A stretch of DNA of 64,000 bases. Source: Planctomycetaceae bacterium. Its GTDB lineage: Bacteria; Planctomycetota; Planctomycetia; Planctomycetales; Planctomycetaceae. The position numbers and the translations under genes are program-made. The notes below the pieces were generated by a model. It was not told the DNA's origin and did no database searches. It saw only the letters and a program-made list of their open reading frames with translations. This document shows, piece after piece, positions 56,501-64,000 of the stretch (its first letter is position 1; every line of letters begins with the position of its first letter). The stretch spans positions 1 to 64,000 of the forward strand of contig JABURQ010000162.1 of assembly GCA_014762625.1 (NCBI GenBank), written 5' to 3'.

Positions 56501-57469
56501 GAGAGCAGGATTCCAAACTCGGAGGATCGTCGTTATTTGTTTCTGAGCGACGGAGGGCATTACGAGAACCTCGGAGTTGAGGCATTGCTCGCTCGTAGAG
56601 TCGAATACATTCTCTGCGTCGATGCGTCACAGGATGGTGACGGGCGATTTCTCGATCTCCTGAAACTGATTCGTCGCTCGAGAGCGATGGAAGGGATCAA
56701 TATCACCTCGGATCCTGAAGGACGGCAGCCTCTGGATATCTCCTGCCTCGACGCACTTAAGGGACATCCCGCCAAACGCCATTTCTTTGAAGCTTATATT
56801 CAATATCCTGACCGGCCCTATAAGTGCCATTTCTACTACGTGAAACCAAGCTTCGATCAGGACGAACCCGCGGAAATCACCAATTACAAATTAGACAACC
56901 CAGACTTTCCACACGATCCCACGCTCGATCAGTTCTATACCGAAAGACGTTTTGAATCGTATCGATTGCTCGGTTGGCATATTGCCGAATCGTTCGTGAA
57001 AAATCACCCGGAAATTTTCATCGGAAAACAAAAGTCGGATTCGAAAAAGCCTCCTCTCGACAAAAGACATCGGCACTTTAACGTCGAGATCCGGGAACTC
57101 GCTCATTCGGTTTGCGTTGCCGGAAAACAATGGGATTCCAAACTCCCGGATCTGGCCGACAAAATCGCCCACATGGATGAGAACACCGTCCTGGAAGACG
57201 AAACGGTCGCCATCCTCTACAAGGCCTTCAAGCATTGCATCCAGAATGCCCCTTCGATCGACTCAGAAATGTCTCCTCCGGATCGACGTAAAATAGTCAT
57301 CCTCAGCGAAGCTGTTTCCGTCATCCGTCGCGAGACCTATCTCTGGCAGGATAAACATGCCGCACAGCTATCAGGACTATTCCCTGAGTTCAAAGAAGAG
57401 CTGTTCGACATCGTCAATTATTACCAGCGCCGGAAACCGTATTCACCGACGACAAATACCGCTCAATAA
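53543..57469 (+). CDS. Large membrane-embedded patatin-like phospholipase
   Basis: A 1308-residue protein. The patatin oxyanion hole is LALSGGGIRSASFNLG (77-92). The nucleophile elbow is FDYLSTVSGGGYLGGF, with Ser112 but Thr in place of the first Gly of GxSxG. The catalytic Asp is in LSDGGHYENLGVEALL (~1002). Almost 900 residues separate the Ser and Asp motifs, against about 150 in ordinary patatins. The insert carries about six membrane helices (~172-197, 222-246, 265-283, 305-322, 345-368, 765-782) and long soluble Asn/Ser/Asp-rich linkers (~605-700). Likely role is hydrolysis of membrane phospholipid acyl chains at the cytoplasmic membrane; physiological role unknown. Own promoter region; the next gene converges. 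Confidence 0.85.
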   Translation: MTGETQAQNQQLEEKFSNNIIGSAESKYLKDRRDAANKFLEESRKAKEGNSNSEDILPADCPDYRGPKDESDTTGLALSGGGIRSASFNLGFVQYLIKNKCFLKFDYLSTVSGGGYLGGFLASQFAHAGKDYRQFESQVSPEDNQKQPQSVMRLIRCGRYLKRVPRFINRYLIGTFWINFWIFVALVWFGSLTAALFKISKLPAGGHILNGLGFQGDIGHAFSLSCISGSIWVLIWLIRFLLYFIFPHMNTRNSGLVRCIDFSSRTVAILSLVLFALGFVAVLVTGDIEPPEWQEGPNTRSFLNHATDWLTFVLVMIQLLALLPIFRFDELLKSGTKQRGTWQNTFFTVITTVILVGFPLFAFGYFAREDFARTIQDDRYNSVLNNGSLNETAVATTASAGLGVIGEKFVPENLDFRNPRLICRYHIRNWPLFFQLLEERVGSEYRNNNQQGETLKSDETTILSDYGPTDPVAMKLLNAAYSAKLHPDDVEKEKAFRKNLPQNVFSHLETLEKGTEINERGLLFQKTLYLSKTFSTYKKELPLYPLSLVKLEWWQWPRLRFSETKALSQLTELYQQAVIRQINHSCLSSHDFFKYFNPRITSSWSAPGAKGMNGDTPSNDPSDSDSSDNHQADRFSGPSQEGSHIPFRPANVVDYFQRASLYHCAHNPVNHDVPQENKSSNNSTTSTHDSPEESEPASENEVTANKHDPCLGIEENLSDTRQLNRRLLQNYFGPRLIQPADTIFNYTTIKADQSARWWYWGISSGIWVFLSLVVNLNRTSLHEFYRERLQEMWLYSSRHPRPSAEQSSKAIPQTQDEDNPLLFSNLRQPQAEDSKHPFPFLIINATANLFYAHLGNLVKSDIDSRPRQSRFEFNPLKVTIYHSANPAESPEETNGDSAETKYVQKRTEEDVIQYQNKLNSKLDLSSAMAISGSAVSPVMTTNLMFRILLFLSNIRFGQWLPKPNLPAARDKKFFRRHHASIARCLAESRIPNSEDRRYLFLSDGGHYENLGVEALLARRVEYILCVDASQDGDGRFLDLLKLIRRSRAMEGINITSDPEGRQPLDISCLDALKGHPAKRHFFEAYIQYPDRPYKCHFYYVKPSFDQDEPAEITNYKLDNPDFPHDPTLDQFYTERRFESYRLLGWHIAESFVKNHPEIFIGKQKSDSKKPPLDKRHRHFNVEIRELAHSVCVAGKQWDSKLPDLADKIAHMDENTVLEDETVAILYKAFKHCIQNAPSIDSEMSPPDRRKIVILSEAVSVIRRETYLWQDKHAAQLSGLFPEFKEELFDIVNYYQRRKPYSPTTNTAQ

Positions 57470-57550
57470 ACTTCCTCCGCCAATTCCAAATAAAGTTGTC
57501 CCGGCATCCTGCTGAGCAGAGACGGTAAATAGCTTAAAACATGGCGGCAT

Positions 57551-57591
57551 AAAAAATGCTCAATCCGCTGTCGAAACAGTCGAATTGAGCA
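57551..57591 (-). terminator. Rho-independent terminator of the 1312-aa cytochrome gene
   Basis: On the minus strand TGCTCAAT and ATTGAGCA form an 8-bp stem with an inner CTGT/ACAG stem. Six T follow. It lies 35 bp after the stop. Confidence 0.82.
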
Positions 57592-57625
57592 CAGTCGTCT
57601 CAGAATTTCCGAATCGTGTCGGCGA

Positions 57626-60600
57626 TCAACGTTTGCGGACTTCGAGCACGTATTTCATGAGATCGTTGAACTCCTGACGAGTCTTCAACTGCTTCACAAG
57701 TCCCGCCGGCATGATCGAGGTCCGAGAGTCGGCGATCTCATCCACCTTCGCTTTCGGAATCTTGATCGGTTGCGGTTGGGCGAGATTGCGAATCACGATT
57801 TCCCGATCGTTATCATCGACTCGGATTCCCGTGTAGATTTTCCCATCATCCGTAACCACGGTCACTTGAGCGAAATCTTTGTCGATCCGCTTGGAGGGTC
57901 TCAAGACCGAGTCCACGATTTCTTCCGGGCTTAAAACGGTCTTCATCTTCGTCAGATCGGGGCCGAGACGGGTGGTTCCCGACGGAGGATCGTGACACGC
58001 GAAACACGCCGCCGCCGACTTGTAGAAGAGGTTCTTCCCGCGTTCGGAATCCCCTTTTTCATACGCAACCTTCGCCAATTCAACCGACGGTATCGAGAGC
58101 AATTCGTCTTCCAGTTTCTGGTTCGAGAATCCTTCCGGATCGATCCCGACATCCTTCAACACCAGTTCCGCTTCCAGCGGATGCTCGGCCAGAATCTCTT
58201 CCGGTCTCCAGAACCGGGTCCGATCGCTGGTTTCCGCCCGCACGCGTTTCACGGAAGCGGGTGAGATGGTGGAAGCATTGTTGCCCCAGGTATTACGAAC
58301 GAATGTCAAGACGGCCGCCATCTCTTCGTCAGTGAGCAGATCACGAAAGGCGGTCATCGGCGGAACACCACGCACCGGGTCAAACGTCTTGCCGTGGACG
58401 GTGATCCTCCCCCACATTCCATGCAACGCCATCTTAATCAGACGATCTTCACTGCCGTTAACCCACGGACTTTGCACCAGAGATGGATACGTGATTCCGT
58501 TCCCTTTTCCGTGCGTCAAGTGGCAGGTCGCACAGTGAGATTCCCGCTGGAACACTTTCGCCCCGAGTTCGTAGACTTTCTGGTCCGCAGGACTGAGGTG
58601 TTTGGGAGGATCGAATTCCACATACTCGATTTCCGCCGGTGCCACGAATCCACTCGACCCTTTGGCATCGTAGGTGTACCAGAAGTGTTTTACGGTCTCG
58701 GCAGCTTTCGCGGCATGTCTCACTTTCGAGGCCAAAAGCGTATTCAGCAACTCGTCGTTTTTCACGTTATGTTGCTGATGCAACCACAAAGCTTCCAATA
58801 AGTGATGCGCTTCGTTTTCATCATTCGGATCGAAGTCAGCCATCCACTTTTTCGTCGCGGCAATGACTTCCTTGGAATCGCGGGCGCTCAATTCCACTCG
58901 CGAGCGGTGACGAACGCCGTTGACCGGATGCTTCAGATTCTCCAGCAGCACCGGAATCGGTTGACCGTCAATCTTGACCGGCTCCTGCAGCGGTCGCCCC
59001 TTCACTGTCAATCGGAAAATACGTCCGTGCTGGTGATCGCGATTGGGGTCCCGAATGTTGTGTTGCATGTGCCCGATAATCACATTGCACCAGTCGGACA
59101 CATACAATGCTCCGTCTTCACCGACGATGGCGTCCGTCGGTCGGAAGTTCCGGTCTTCACTGTCGAGCAGCGGTTTCACCGGAGTCCCCCAGACTTCGCC
59201 GAGCTTGCGTTCTTCCGGTTTGTCTCCTTCACTGATGTTGACGTCGACGGCAGCCACGACCTTGTCACCGTTAAAAAACTCAATTTTCCCGTTGTTAAAA
59301 CGGGATTCGAATCCCTTGCGATTCCAGACCTTGAAACTAGAAATCTGCACGGGTTCGGAGAAGTCTCCTCTCATCCACGGGTTGTTCTCCGGCTTAGTGT
59401 GAGCGAAATTGGTTGTGTTTCCGTCCACCAGAAGTTCCGGTACATAATTACTGAGTTGGCTCGACATCTTCAGCTTCGCGGTACTGGCAATGTTCTGGTT
59501 GCCGCTGAAGGCTTCCACCTCGCAAATATTCATTTGCTGCCGGCCTTTGACACTCAGTCTGAAGCCGGTGATTTTTGTTTCTTTCAGGGCCGGGTGATTG
59601 ACCGTAATCAATCCTCCCCCTTGCGTGATGGAAATTTCCTGCTGACTCTCCTCTTCAGGAGCTTCCTCCGCTGGGAGATCATCACCCCGATCGAGATCGT
59701 ACTGTTTGACGCCCAGGAATCCGATGGTGTTGCAAATCAGGAAGTCCTGTTGCAATTCTTCCGGGAAGTGCTGCGAGGAGAGAATTTCGTCGGCGGCCAC
59801 CGGTCGAAACTCTTTCTCCAGCAGCTTGAACATTTTGAACCCCTTCCCTTCGGGACGTACTTGATACGATCGTCCGCCGGTCCCGTCATTTGCGTAGCAA
59901 TAGCCCCAGTAGTCAAAACTGGTGCCGTGCGGATTCGGTGAATTGCCGGCGTGAGGAGTGATCACAAAGGTGCGGGGATCGAAACGATACATACCCGATT
60001 CGCCGATGTTGAGCGTCGGCTTCCAGGGGGTTTCGTGATTGTGAACCAGGAAAATACCGCTCTGCCAGTAAATCCCGCCATCCGGGCCGTAAATCAGGTT
60101 GTTCGCCGCATGATGAGTATCGGCGGTACCGAGTCCCTGCAACAGAATCTTGCGAACATCGGCCTTGTCGTCTCCGTCGATGTCCTGCAGAAACAACAGA
60201 TCGGGTCCGGAGGTCACGATCACACCGCCACCCCAGAACTCGAAACCGAGCGGGTTGTTGACGTATGCGAAAATCTTTCGTTTGTCGGCGACGCCGTCCC
60301 GATCGGTATCCTCGAAGATCATGAGGCTATCGTTCATCTCCTTCAACGGTTCCCACTTGGGATAGGTATTCCAGCAAGACGCCCACAGGCGGCCTTTGGA
60401 ATCGACCTGCATCTGGACGGGATTCGCCATATCCGGGAACATCTCCTCGGACGCGAACACATTCAATTCGTATCCTTCGGGAACTTTGATCTTCTGGCGA
60501 CTTTCCTCGGGCGTGAGGTAGTTAAGATTTCCTTCTTTCTCGGCACTGGAACTTTTACTGCCGCCTCCGACGTTGGAGATCACTTTCACCGGCGGAGGAA

Positions 60601-61564
60601 CGTTGCTGTCGTCAGGCTTGATCGTCTTTCCTTCCGACGCCGCCCAGATCACTTTGTCTCGGTTGGCGGTCATCACGTCGAGCATCTCGAGTTCATGTTT
60701 CAACACATCGGCGTTAGTCTGACCATCGACAAACGAAAGCGTGGAGCGACCGCCCCAGATATCATTACCGTCGGTCGCATGATAGCGGTTGTGCCAATAC
60801 CAGTTTTTATTGTCGACCGCGGCATACAACTCCGACAGACTCTCTCGGGTCGGTGTCGGCTTATCGAGCAATTCCCGGGAAATCATATCGGCTAACCGGT
60901 AGTAGCCATCGGCGTTCAAATGAATGCCGTTGATCGTGAACTGCTCTTTACTCGAACCGAACAACTGAAACGTCGGCGAATACAAGTCCACAAACGCCGC
61001 ATTCGCCTCGACAGCCGCTCGTCGTGTCGCCGCGGTATAGGCGGCGAGATTTGCATTCAGTTTGGTTCCTTCCGGCAGATTCGGATTATTGGTGTTTTCG
61101 TAAGCGATCGGGCTGAAGAGAACAAAACGGGCATCGACCCCCGCCTCTTTTCGCAGAGCGCGATATTTCTCGACCAGTTTGACAAGCTCCCCCTTATACG
61201 CCTCGGCTCCCTCAGGCCCCGCGAAGGACTCGTTATAGCCGTACATAATGAAGATCACATCGGGCCCAACGTGCTGCAGATATTCTTCGTCGTTGGTAAA
61301 CCCTTTGTTACGAGGTCGTTTGTTAACCATATCCCCGGAAAAACTCATATTCCGGAAACTGACATTCTTCCCACGAAGATAATGCTGAAGCACCGTCTCC
61401 ACCCAGGGAGAATGTTGCATCCGGTCGGCGAGACCGTTGCCGTAGATGGCGACGACATCGTCCTGTTGGAACGGAAACGGTTCATCGGCTCGAAGGGAAT
61501 TGGGAAGTAACATCGCTGCGGCCGACAGGCAGAGAATCAATCGAGTCAAGCTGTGTTTGAACAT
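57626..61564 (-). CDS. SGNH hydrolase - PVC dehydrogenase - F5/8C - dicytochrome fusion
   Basis: A 1312-residue secreted multidomain protein. The signal peptide is 1-27 (ending LRA). An SGNH/GDSL-type hydrolase follows (~32-235; [35 protein letters not shown]). A linker leads to the PVC-type dehydrogenase propeller (~360-650; [20 protein letters not shown]). A beta-sandwich F5/8 C-like carbohydrate-binding domain is inserted (~650-770; [20 protein letters not shown]). Propeller completion and helical repeats (~790-960) precede two cytochrome c motifs ([12 protein letters not shown] ~1010; [10 protein letters not shown] ~1185). The PVC haem-binding tail has [14 protein letters not shown]. The start at 61564 is preferred; an ATG at 61612 (MTTHQL, with AGGAA upstream) is possible and would give a longer N-region. 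Suggests one protein that de-esterifies, binds and oxidises a glycan. Confidence 0.87.
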   Translation of the reverse strand: MFKHSLTRLILCLSAAAMLLPNSLRADEPFPFQQDDVVAIYGNGLADRMQHSPWVETVLQHYLRGKNVSFRNMSFSGDMVNKRPRNKGFTNDEEYLQHVGPDVIFIMYGYNESFAGPEGAEAYKGELVKLVEKYRALRKEAGVDARFVLFSPIAYENTNNPNLPEGTKLNANLAAYTAATRRAAVEANAAFVDLYSPTFQLFGSSKEQFTINGIHLNADGYYRLADMISRELLDKPTPTRESLSELYAAVDNKNWYWHNRYHATDGNDIWGGRSTLSFVDGQTNADVLKHELEMLDVMTANRDKVIWAASEGKTIKPDDSNVPPPVKVISNVGGGSKSSSAEKEGNLNYLTPEESRQKIKVPEGYELNVFASEEMFPDMANPVQMQVDSKGRLWASCWNTYPKWEPLKEMNDSLMIFEDTDRDGVADKRKIFAYVNNPLGFEFWGGGVIVTSGPDLLFLQDIDGDDKADVRKILLQGLGTADTHHAANNLIYGPDGGIYWQSGIFLVHNHETPWKPTLNIGESGMYRFDPRTFVITPHAGNSPNPHGTSFDYWGYCYANDGTGGRSYQVRPEGKGFKMFKLLEKEFRPVAADEILSSQHFPEELQQDFLICNTIGFLGVKQYDLDRGDDLPAEEAPEEESQQEISITQGGGLITVNHPALKETKITGFRLSVKGRQQMNICEVEAFSGNQNIASTAKLKMSSQLSNYVPELLVDGNTTNFAHTKPENNPWMRGDFSEPVQISSFKVWNRKGFESRFNNGKIEFFNGDKVVAAVDVNISEGDKPEERKLGEVWGTPVKPLLDSEDRNFRPTDAIVGEDGALYVSDWCNVIIGHMQHNIRDPNRDHQHGRIFRLTVKGRPLQEPVKIDGQPIPVLLENLKHPVNGVRHRSRVELSARDSKEVIAATKKWMADFDPNDENEAHHLLEALWLHQQHNVKNDELLNTLLASKVRHAAKAAETVKHFWYTYDAKGSSGFVAPAEIEYVEFDPPKHLSPADQKVYELGAKVFQRESHCATCHLTHGKGNGITYPSLVQSPWVNGSEDRLIKMALHGMWGRITVHGKTFDPVRGVPPMTAFRDLLTDEEMAAVLTFVRNTWGNNASTISPASVKRVRAETSDRTRFWRPEEILAEHPLEAELVLKDVGIDPEGFSNQKLEDELLSIPSVELAKVAYEKGDSERGKNLFYKSAAACFACHDPPSGTTRLGPDLTKMKTVLSPEEIVDSVLRPSKRIDKDFAQVTVVTDDGKIYTGIRVDDNDREIVIRNLAQPQPIKIPKAKVDEIADSRTSIMPAGLVKQLKTRQEFNDLMKYVLEVRKR

Positions 61565-62008
61565 AGTCTCGCGGTGTCTTTTCGAGAGAGGGAGAAGTTG
61601 GTGTGTGGTCATGATTTCCTGGAAAGGGTCAGGAAAGACGTCCTGATCTGCACATCCATTTGTAGGCTCGCAAGCTCGAACGATCAACAGACAATTCAGG
61701 AAATGAAGTGTATCCAATCGTATCGAAATTGGCCTCAGAATTGTATCAAAAGAAACGCTTCCTCCGTCCACCTTCAAATACTGCTTTTTGAAATGACAGA
61801 CGGTCTCTGAGGCAAAGCCATCCGCTATACCAGATGACCTTTTGTTTTGGTCGCCTGGTTGACGTATGTGCTGCATCTACTGATCCCAACCTACGAGCCA
61901 ATTTCGAGGAATCAAATAATTTTCGTGATCTTACAGCACTGAACATGTAGACTGTACCTTCCATCTCCTGCGAAGCACGACTCTTACTTTCTGATATAGG
62001 GAACCGTC

Positions 62009-64000
62009 ATGCGAGCAAATTTCTTAGGCAGGCTTTGGCTCTCAATACTGGCTCTGGCACTCTTACTCTCCTCAGTTGTCGATGCACAGGAGATGACGGC
62101 ATCCGAATTACTTAACAAGTGCCAACTCGGCAAACCCGTTGATCTGCTGGCGGAGCATGATCTGGTGAAACTGGCAAAAACTGGTTCCTGGGAACTCGAT
62201 GGTGGCCTGCTCTCAGCGAACTCCCGTCAGATTAGCGAACTTTACATCCCGTACTCACTTCCCGAACGCTACATCATCAAGGCCAAACTGAAACGAGAGT
62301 CGGGACGCGGCGCGTTCGGATTTGGCATCACGATGGGAAAGGAGCAGACCAGCCTCATTCTGGACGGCTGGGGTAAGCGATTCAGCGGTCTGCACAAGCT
62401 AGATGGACGCGAAGCATCATTTCCCGAGAACCCGACTCGTGTTGAGAAAATGCTCTTCACCGACGGCAAAGAGAGTGAAATACAAATCATCGTACTCGCG
62501 CGTCAGATCATCGTCGTTCTAGATGGTCAAGAAATCATTCGCTGGGAAGGAGATCCTCAGCAACTGAAGCGCACCTCACCCACACCTCGCGGACGAGAAC
62601 AAATGCCGTACCTGTATTCCGTTCGGACCAAGTGGAGTCTGTCACAGTTTGAAATCACCCCGATTGATTCCGCTCCAGACGACGCATTGCTGGCGGAGCG
62701 GAAAAAACAAGAGGCGGACGATTTGCCGATGGCAGAAATTGTCAAGCAGTGTGACTTCGGCAAAACGGTCGATCTCCTATCCCTGCCGCAATTGTTCAAC
62801 CTGAGTCCACGGGGAGGCTGGTCTTTGGCTGACGGCGTCATTACATCAAATCCCGGAAAATTTGCGGAATTATACGTCCCTTACGAGTACCCGGACCGTT
62901 ACCTGATTCGCGCCAAGGTCAAGCGAGAATCTGGAATAGGGAATCTCAATCTCGGGCTGGTCATGGGAAACGGAGCGACGAGTGTGATCCTGGACGGCAA
63001 CGGTGGAGGACGCGTTGGTTTGTATCAAACCGATGGGAATCGGGACTGGTTTCGACCGAATCCTGCTTCGACTCAAGGGAGTCTATTCGAGGACGGTCAG
63101 GAGAGAGAGCTGCAGATTCTGGTTCTCTCAAATGGAATTTTCGTTGCGATCGACGACGGAGAGATCGTTCGATGGAGAGGGCACTCCAAACGGCTCACCA
63201 GAGGACCCCAACCACCTCGAACCGAACGTATTCGGATGCCTTATCTTTATTCGCTGAAATCGAAATGGGCATTTTCAAAATTTGAAATCGTTCCGATCAA
63301 ATCAGCTCCCGATGACGATTTTTATCTGCCGTCTATTCCATTGATGACTGAGTCTGAGTTGTTCGACAAAGTCAGGCCCCCCGTCTCAATGTACGACAGC
63401 CTCGATAAACTCCGTTCAGCTCCGGACCACACGCTGCTTCTGGATATTCACCATACCGCTTATCCGGTTGTCGAATATTTGCGAGGAGGCTTGGTTCGGG
63501 AAATCTCTCGTCAGGCGTTGTCTCTGTCAGCCAGAGATGAGTTAAGCATGTCAACACGTGATCGAGCCCAATTGGAAGCATTTCCACTCAATGATAGATT
63601 TAACAGACGAATGCGCCGAGAGCCGCTGAGTGCACCGCTGAGCGTATTCACTGAACTCATGGCCGATGGGCGAGCGCGAATTCAGGTTTTACGCGCCGGC
63701 GACCGCTTCACTTACATGCCGCTCTATCAGCAAGAATTTAAAGTCTCACCCGAGACTCCTTACTGCGATTTGGTTGGTGTGCTCGAAGAGTTGTCGCGTC
63801 ATGATTTTTGCGGTGTGCTCGAAAGAGAATACTCAGTAACCCGGAACATAAAGACTTGGGAAGAATCGGCGCCTGTTCCCGCCCAAGCCGAGTCTCTCCT
63901 GAAAAAATGGAATGTATTTTCACAGTTCCTCGGAGTTCGCGAATTGCATCGTGTGATTCGAGAGTCGGGAGAATCCCCGGAGCGACTCGCTGCGCTTTCT
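62009..64000 (+). CDS. Secreted protein with two tandem beta-sandwich-like repeats (3' end beyond window)
   Basis: Open frame of 664 codons to the end of the window, no stop. It has a signal peptide (1-26, ending VDA). Two tandem ~200-residue repeats follow (~30-228 and ~240-437). Each begins with a Cys and (L/F)GK(P/T)VDLL, then ELY(I/V)PY..P(E/D)RY, a KRESG line, SLILDG/SVILDG, and a buried strand ending in (L/I)DDG/DGQ and I(I/V)RWEG/RG. Each ends with MPYLYS..(K/T)KW and IDSAPDD/IKSAPDD. This resembles DUF1080/laminarin-like beta-sandwich units, but I cannot name the family. A C-terminal region (~440 on) is of a different, helical type. AGGGAA stands before the ATG. Function unknown. Confidence 0.78.
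   Translation, partial: MRANFLGRLWLSILALALLLSSVVDAQEMTASELLNKCQLGKPVDLLAEHDLVKLAKTGSWELDGGLLSANSRQISELYIPYSLPERYIIKAKLKRESGRGAFGFGITMGKEQTSLILDGWGKRFSGLHKLDGREASFPENPTRVEKMLFTDGKESEIQIIVLARQIIVVLDGQEIIRWEGDPQQLKRTSPTPRGREQMPYLYSVRTKWSLSQFEITPIDSAPDDALLAERKKQEADDLPMAEIVKQCDFGKTVDLLSLPQLFNLSPRGGWSLADGVITSNPGKFAELYVPYEYPDRYLIRAKVKRESGIGNLNLGLVMGNGATSVILDGNGGGRVGLYQTDGNRDWFRPNPASTQGSLFEDGQERELQILVLSNGIFVAIDDGEIVRWRGHSKRLTRGPQPPRTERIRMPYLYSLKSKWAFSKFEIVPIKSAPDDDFYLPSIPLMTESELFDKVRPPVSMYDSLDKLRSAPDHTLLLDIHHTAYPVVEYLRGGLVREISRQALSLSARDELSMSTRDRAQLEAFPLNDRFNRRMRREPLSAPLSVFTELMADGRARIQVLRAGDRFTYMPLYQQEFKVSPETPYCDLVGVLEELSRHDFCGVLEREYSVTRNIKTWEESAPVPAQAESLLKKWNVFSQFLGVRELHRVIRESGESPERLAALS

Noticed and set aside
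58802-59941. 379-codon plus-strand frame, and 59951-60895
   Set aside because: Antisense of the 1312-residue cytochrome fusion, whose frame has haem and propeller motifs throughout.

Overview
The window looks like chromosomal DNA of a planctomycete of the Gimesia/Rubinisphaera/Planctomicrobium kind (order Planctomycetales). The evidence is gene content. There are three secreted Cys-type sulfatases, two very large PVC-type haem-binding dehydrogenase/cytochrome proteins, a DUF1592-type cytochrome next to a DUF1552 Tat protein, and two Tat-exported Gfo/Idh/MocA oxidoreductases. There are also a PhoD-type phosphatase, a CehA/McbA metallohydrolase and many signal-peptide proteins of the planctomycete catabolic style. 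No rRNA, CRISPR array, prophage or complete IS was seen.

Layout. 0-8 kb: an orphan ParA-type ATPase, a membrane protein, then a minus-strand catabolic block (sulfatase, PhoD phosphatase, 1016-aa PVC dehydrogenase). 8-12 kb: a secreted redoxin, a PPP-family phosphatase, a PGPGW-type membrane protein and a Tat oxidoreductase with a strong terminator. 12-16 kb: a 1222-aa GlnE with ACT-like domains between its two nucleotidyltransferase halves. 16-22 kb: a small cytochrome with its own promoter and terminator, the DUF1592/DUF1552 pair and a sterol-desaturase-type hydroxylase. 22-30 kb: a zinc-ribbon protein, a lone ABC ATPase, a secreted acidic repeat protein, a DUF2007/diacylglycerol-kinase/CehA cluster, a UDP-sugar dehydrogenase and tRNA-Leu(UAA).

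30-34 kb is the accessory island. It contains gene remnants next to the tRNA, then a minus-strand array of two RHS tip cassettes. Each cassette is a short conserved RHS fragment, a re-started RHS tip ORF with its own ribosome-binding site, and an AT-richer orphan gene. No full-length RHS gene precedes it. The array abuts the terminator of the second Tat oxidoreductase.

34-46 kb: that oxidoreductase, an aminotransferase IV, a TetR regulator, a PQQ-type beta-propeller protein, a SirB1-type protein, two sulfatases flanking a dihydrouridine synthase, and a sodium:solute symporter with a translationally coupled 59-aa partner. 46-53 kb: a seven-gene plus-strand operon for a tripartite ABC efflux/lipoprotein-export-type machine (TolC, Cys/His-rich secreted protein, permease, lipoprotein, HlyD adaptor, ATPase, second permease). 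A ~158-bp MITE-like element sits on its last stop codon, and a second copy lies beside the tRNA at 29.8 kb. 53-64 kb: a 1308-aa patatin-like membrane protein, a 1312-aa SGNH-hydrolase/PVC-dehydrogenase/dicytochrome fusion, and the start of a duplicated-domain secreted protein that runs off the window.

The sulfatases, PhoD phosphatase, PVC and DUF1592 cytochromes, Tat oxidoreductases and symporter fit periplasmic breakdown of sulfated or complex polysaccharides. That link is inferred from families, not shown by the sequence.
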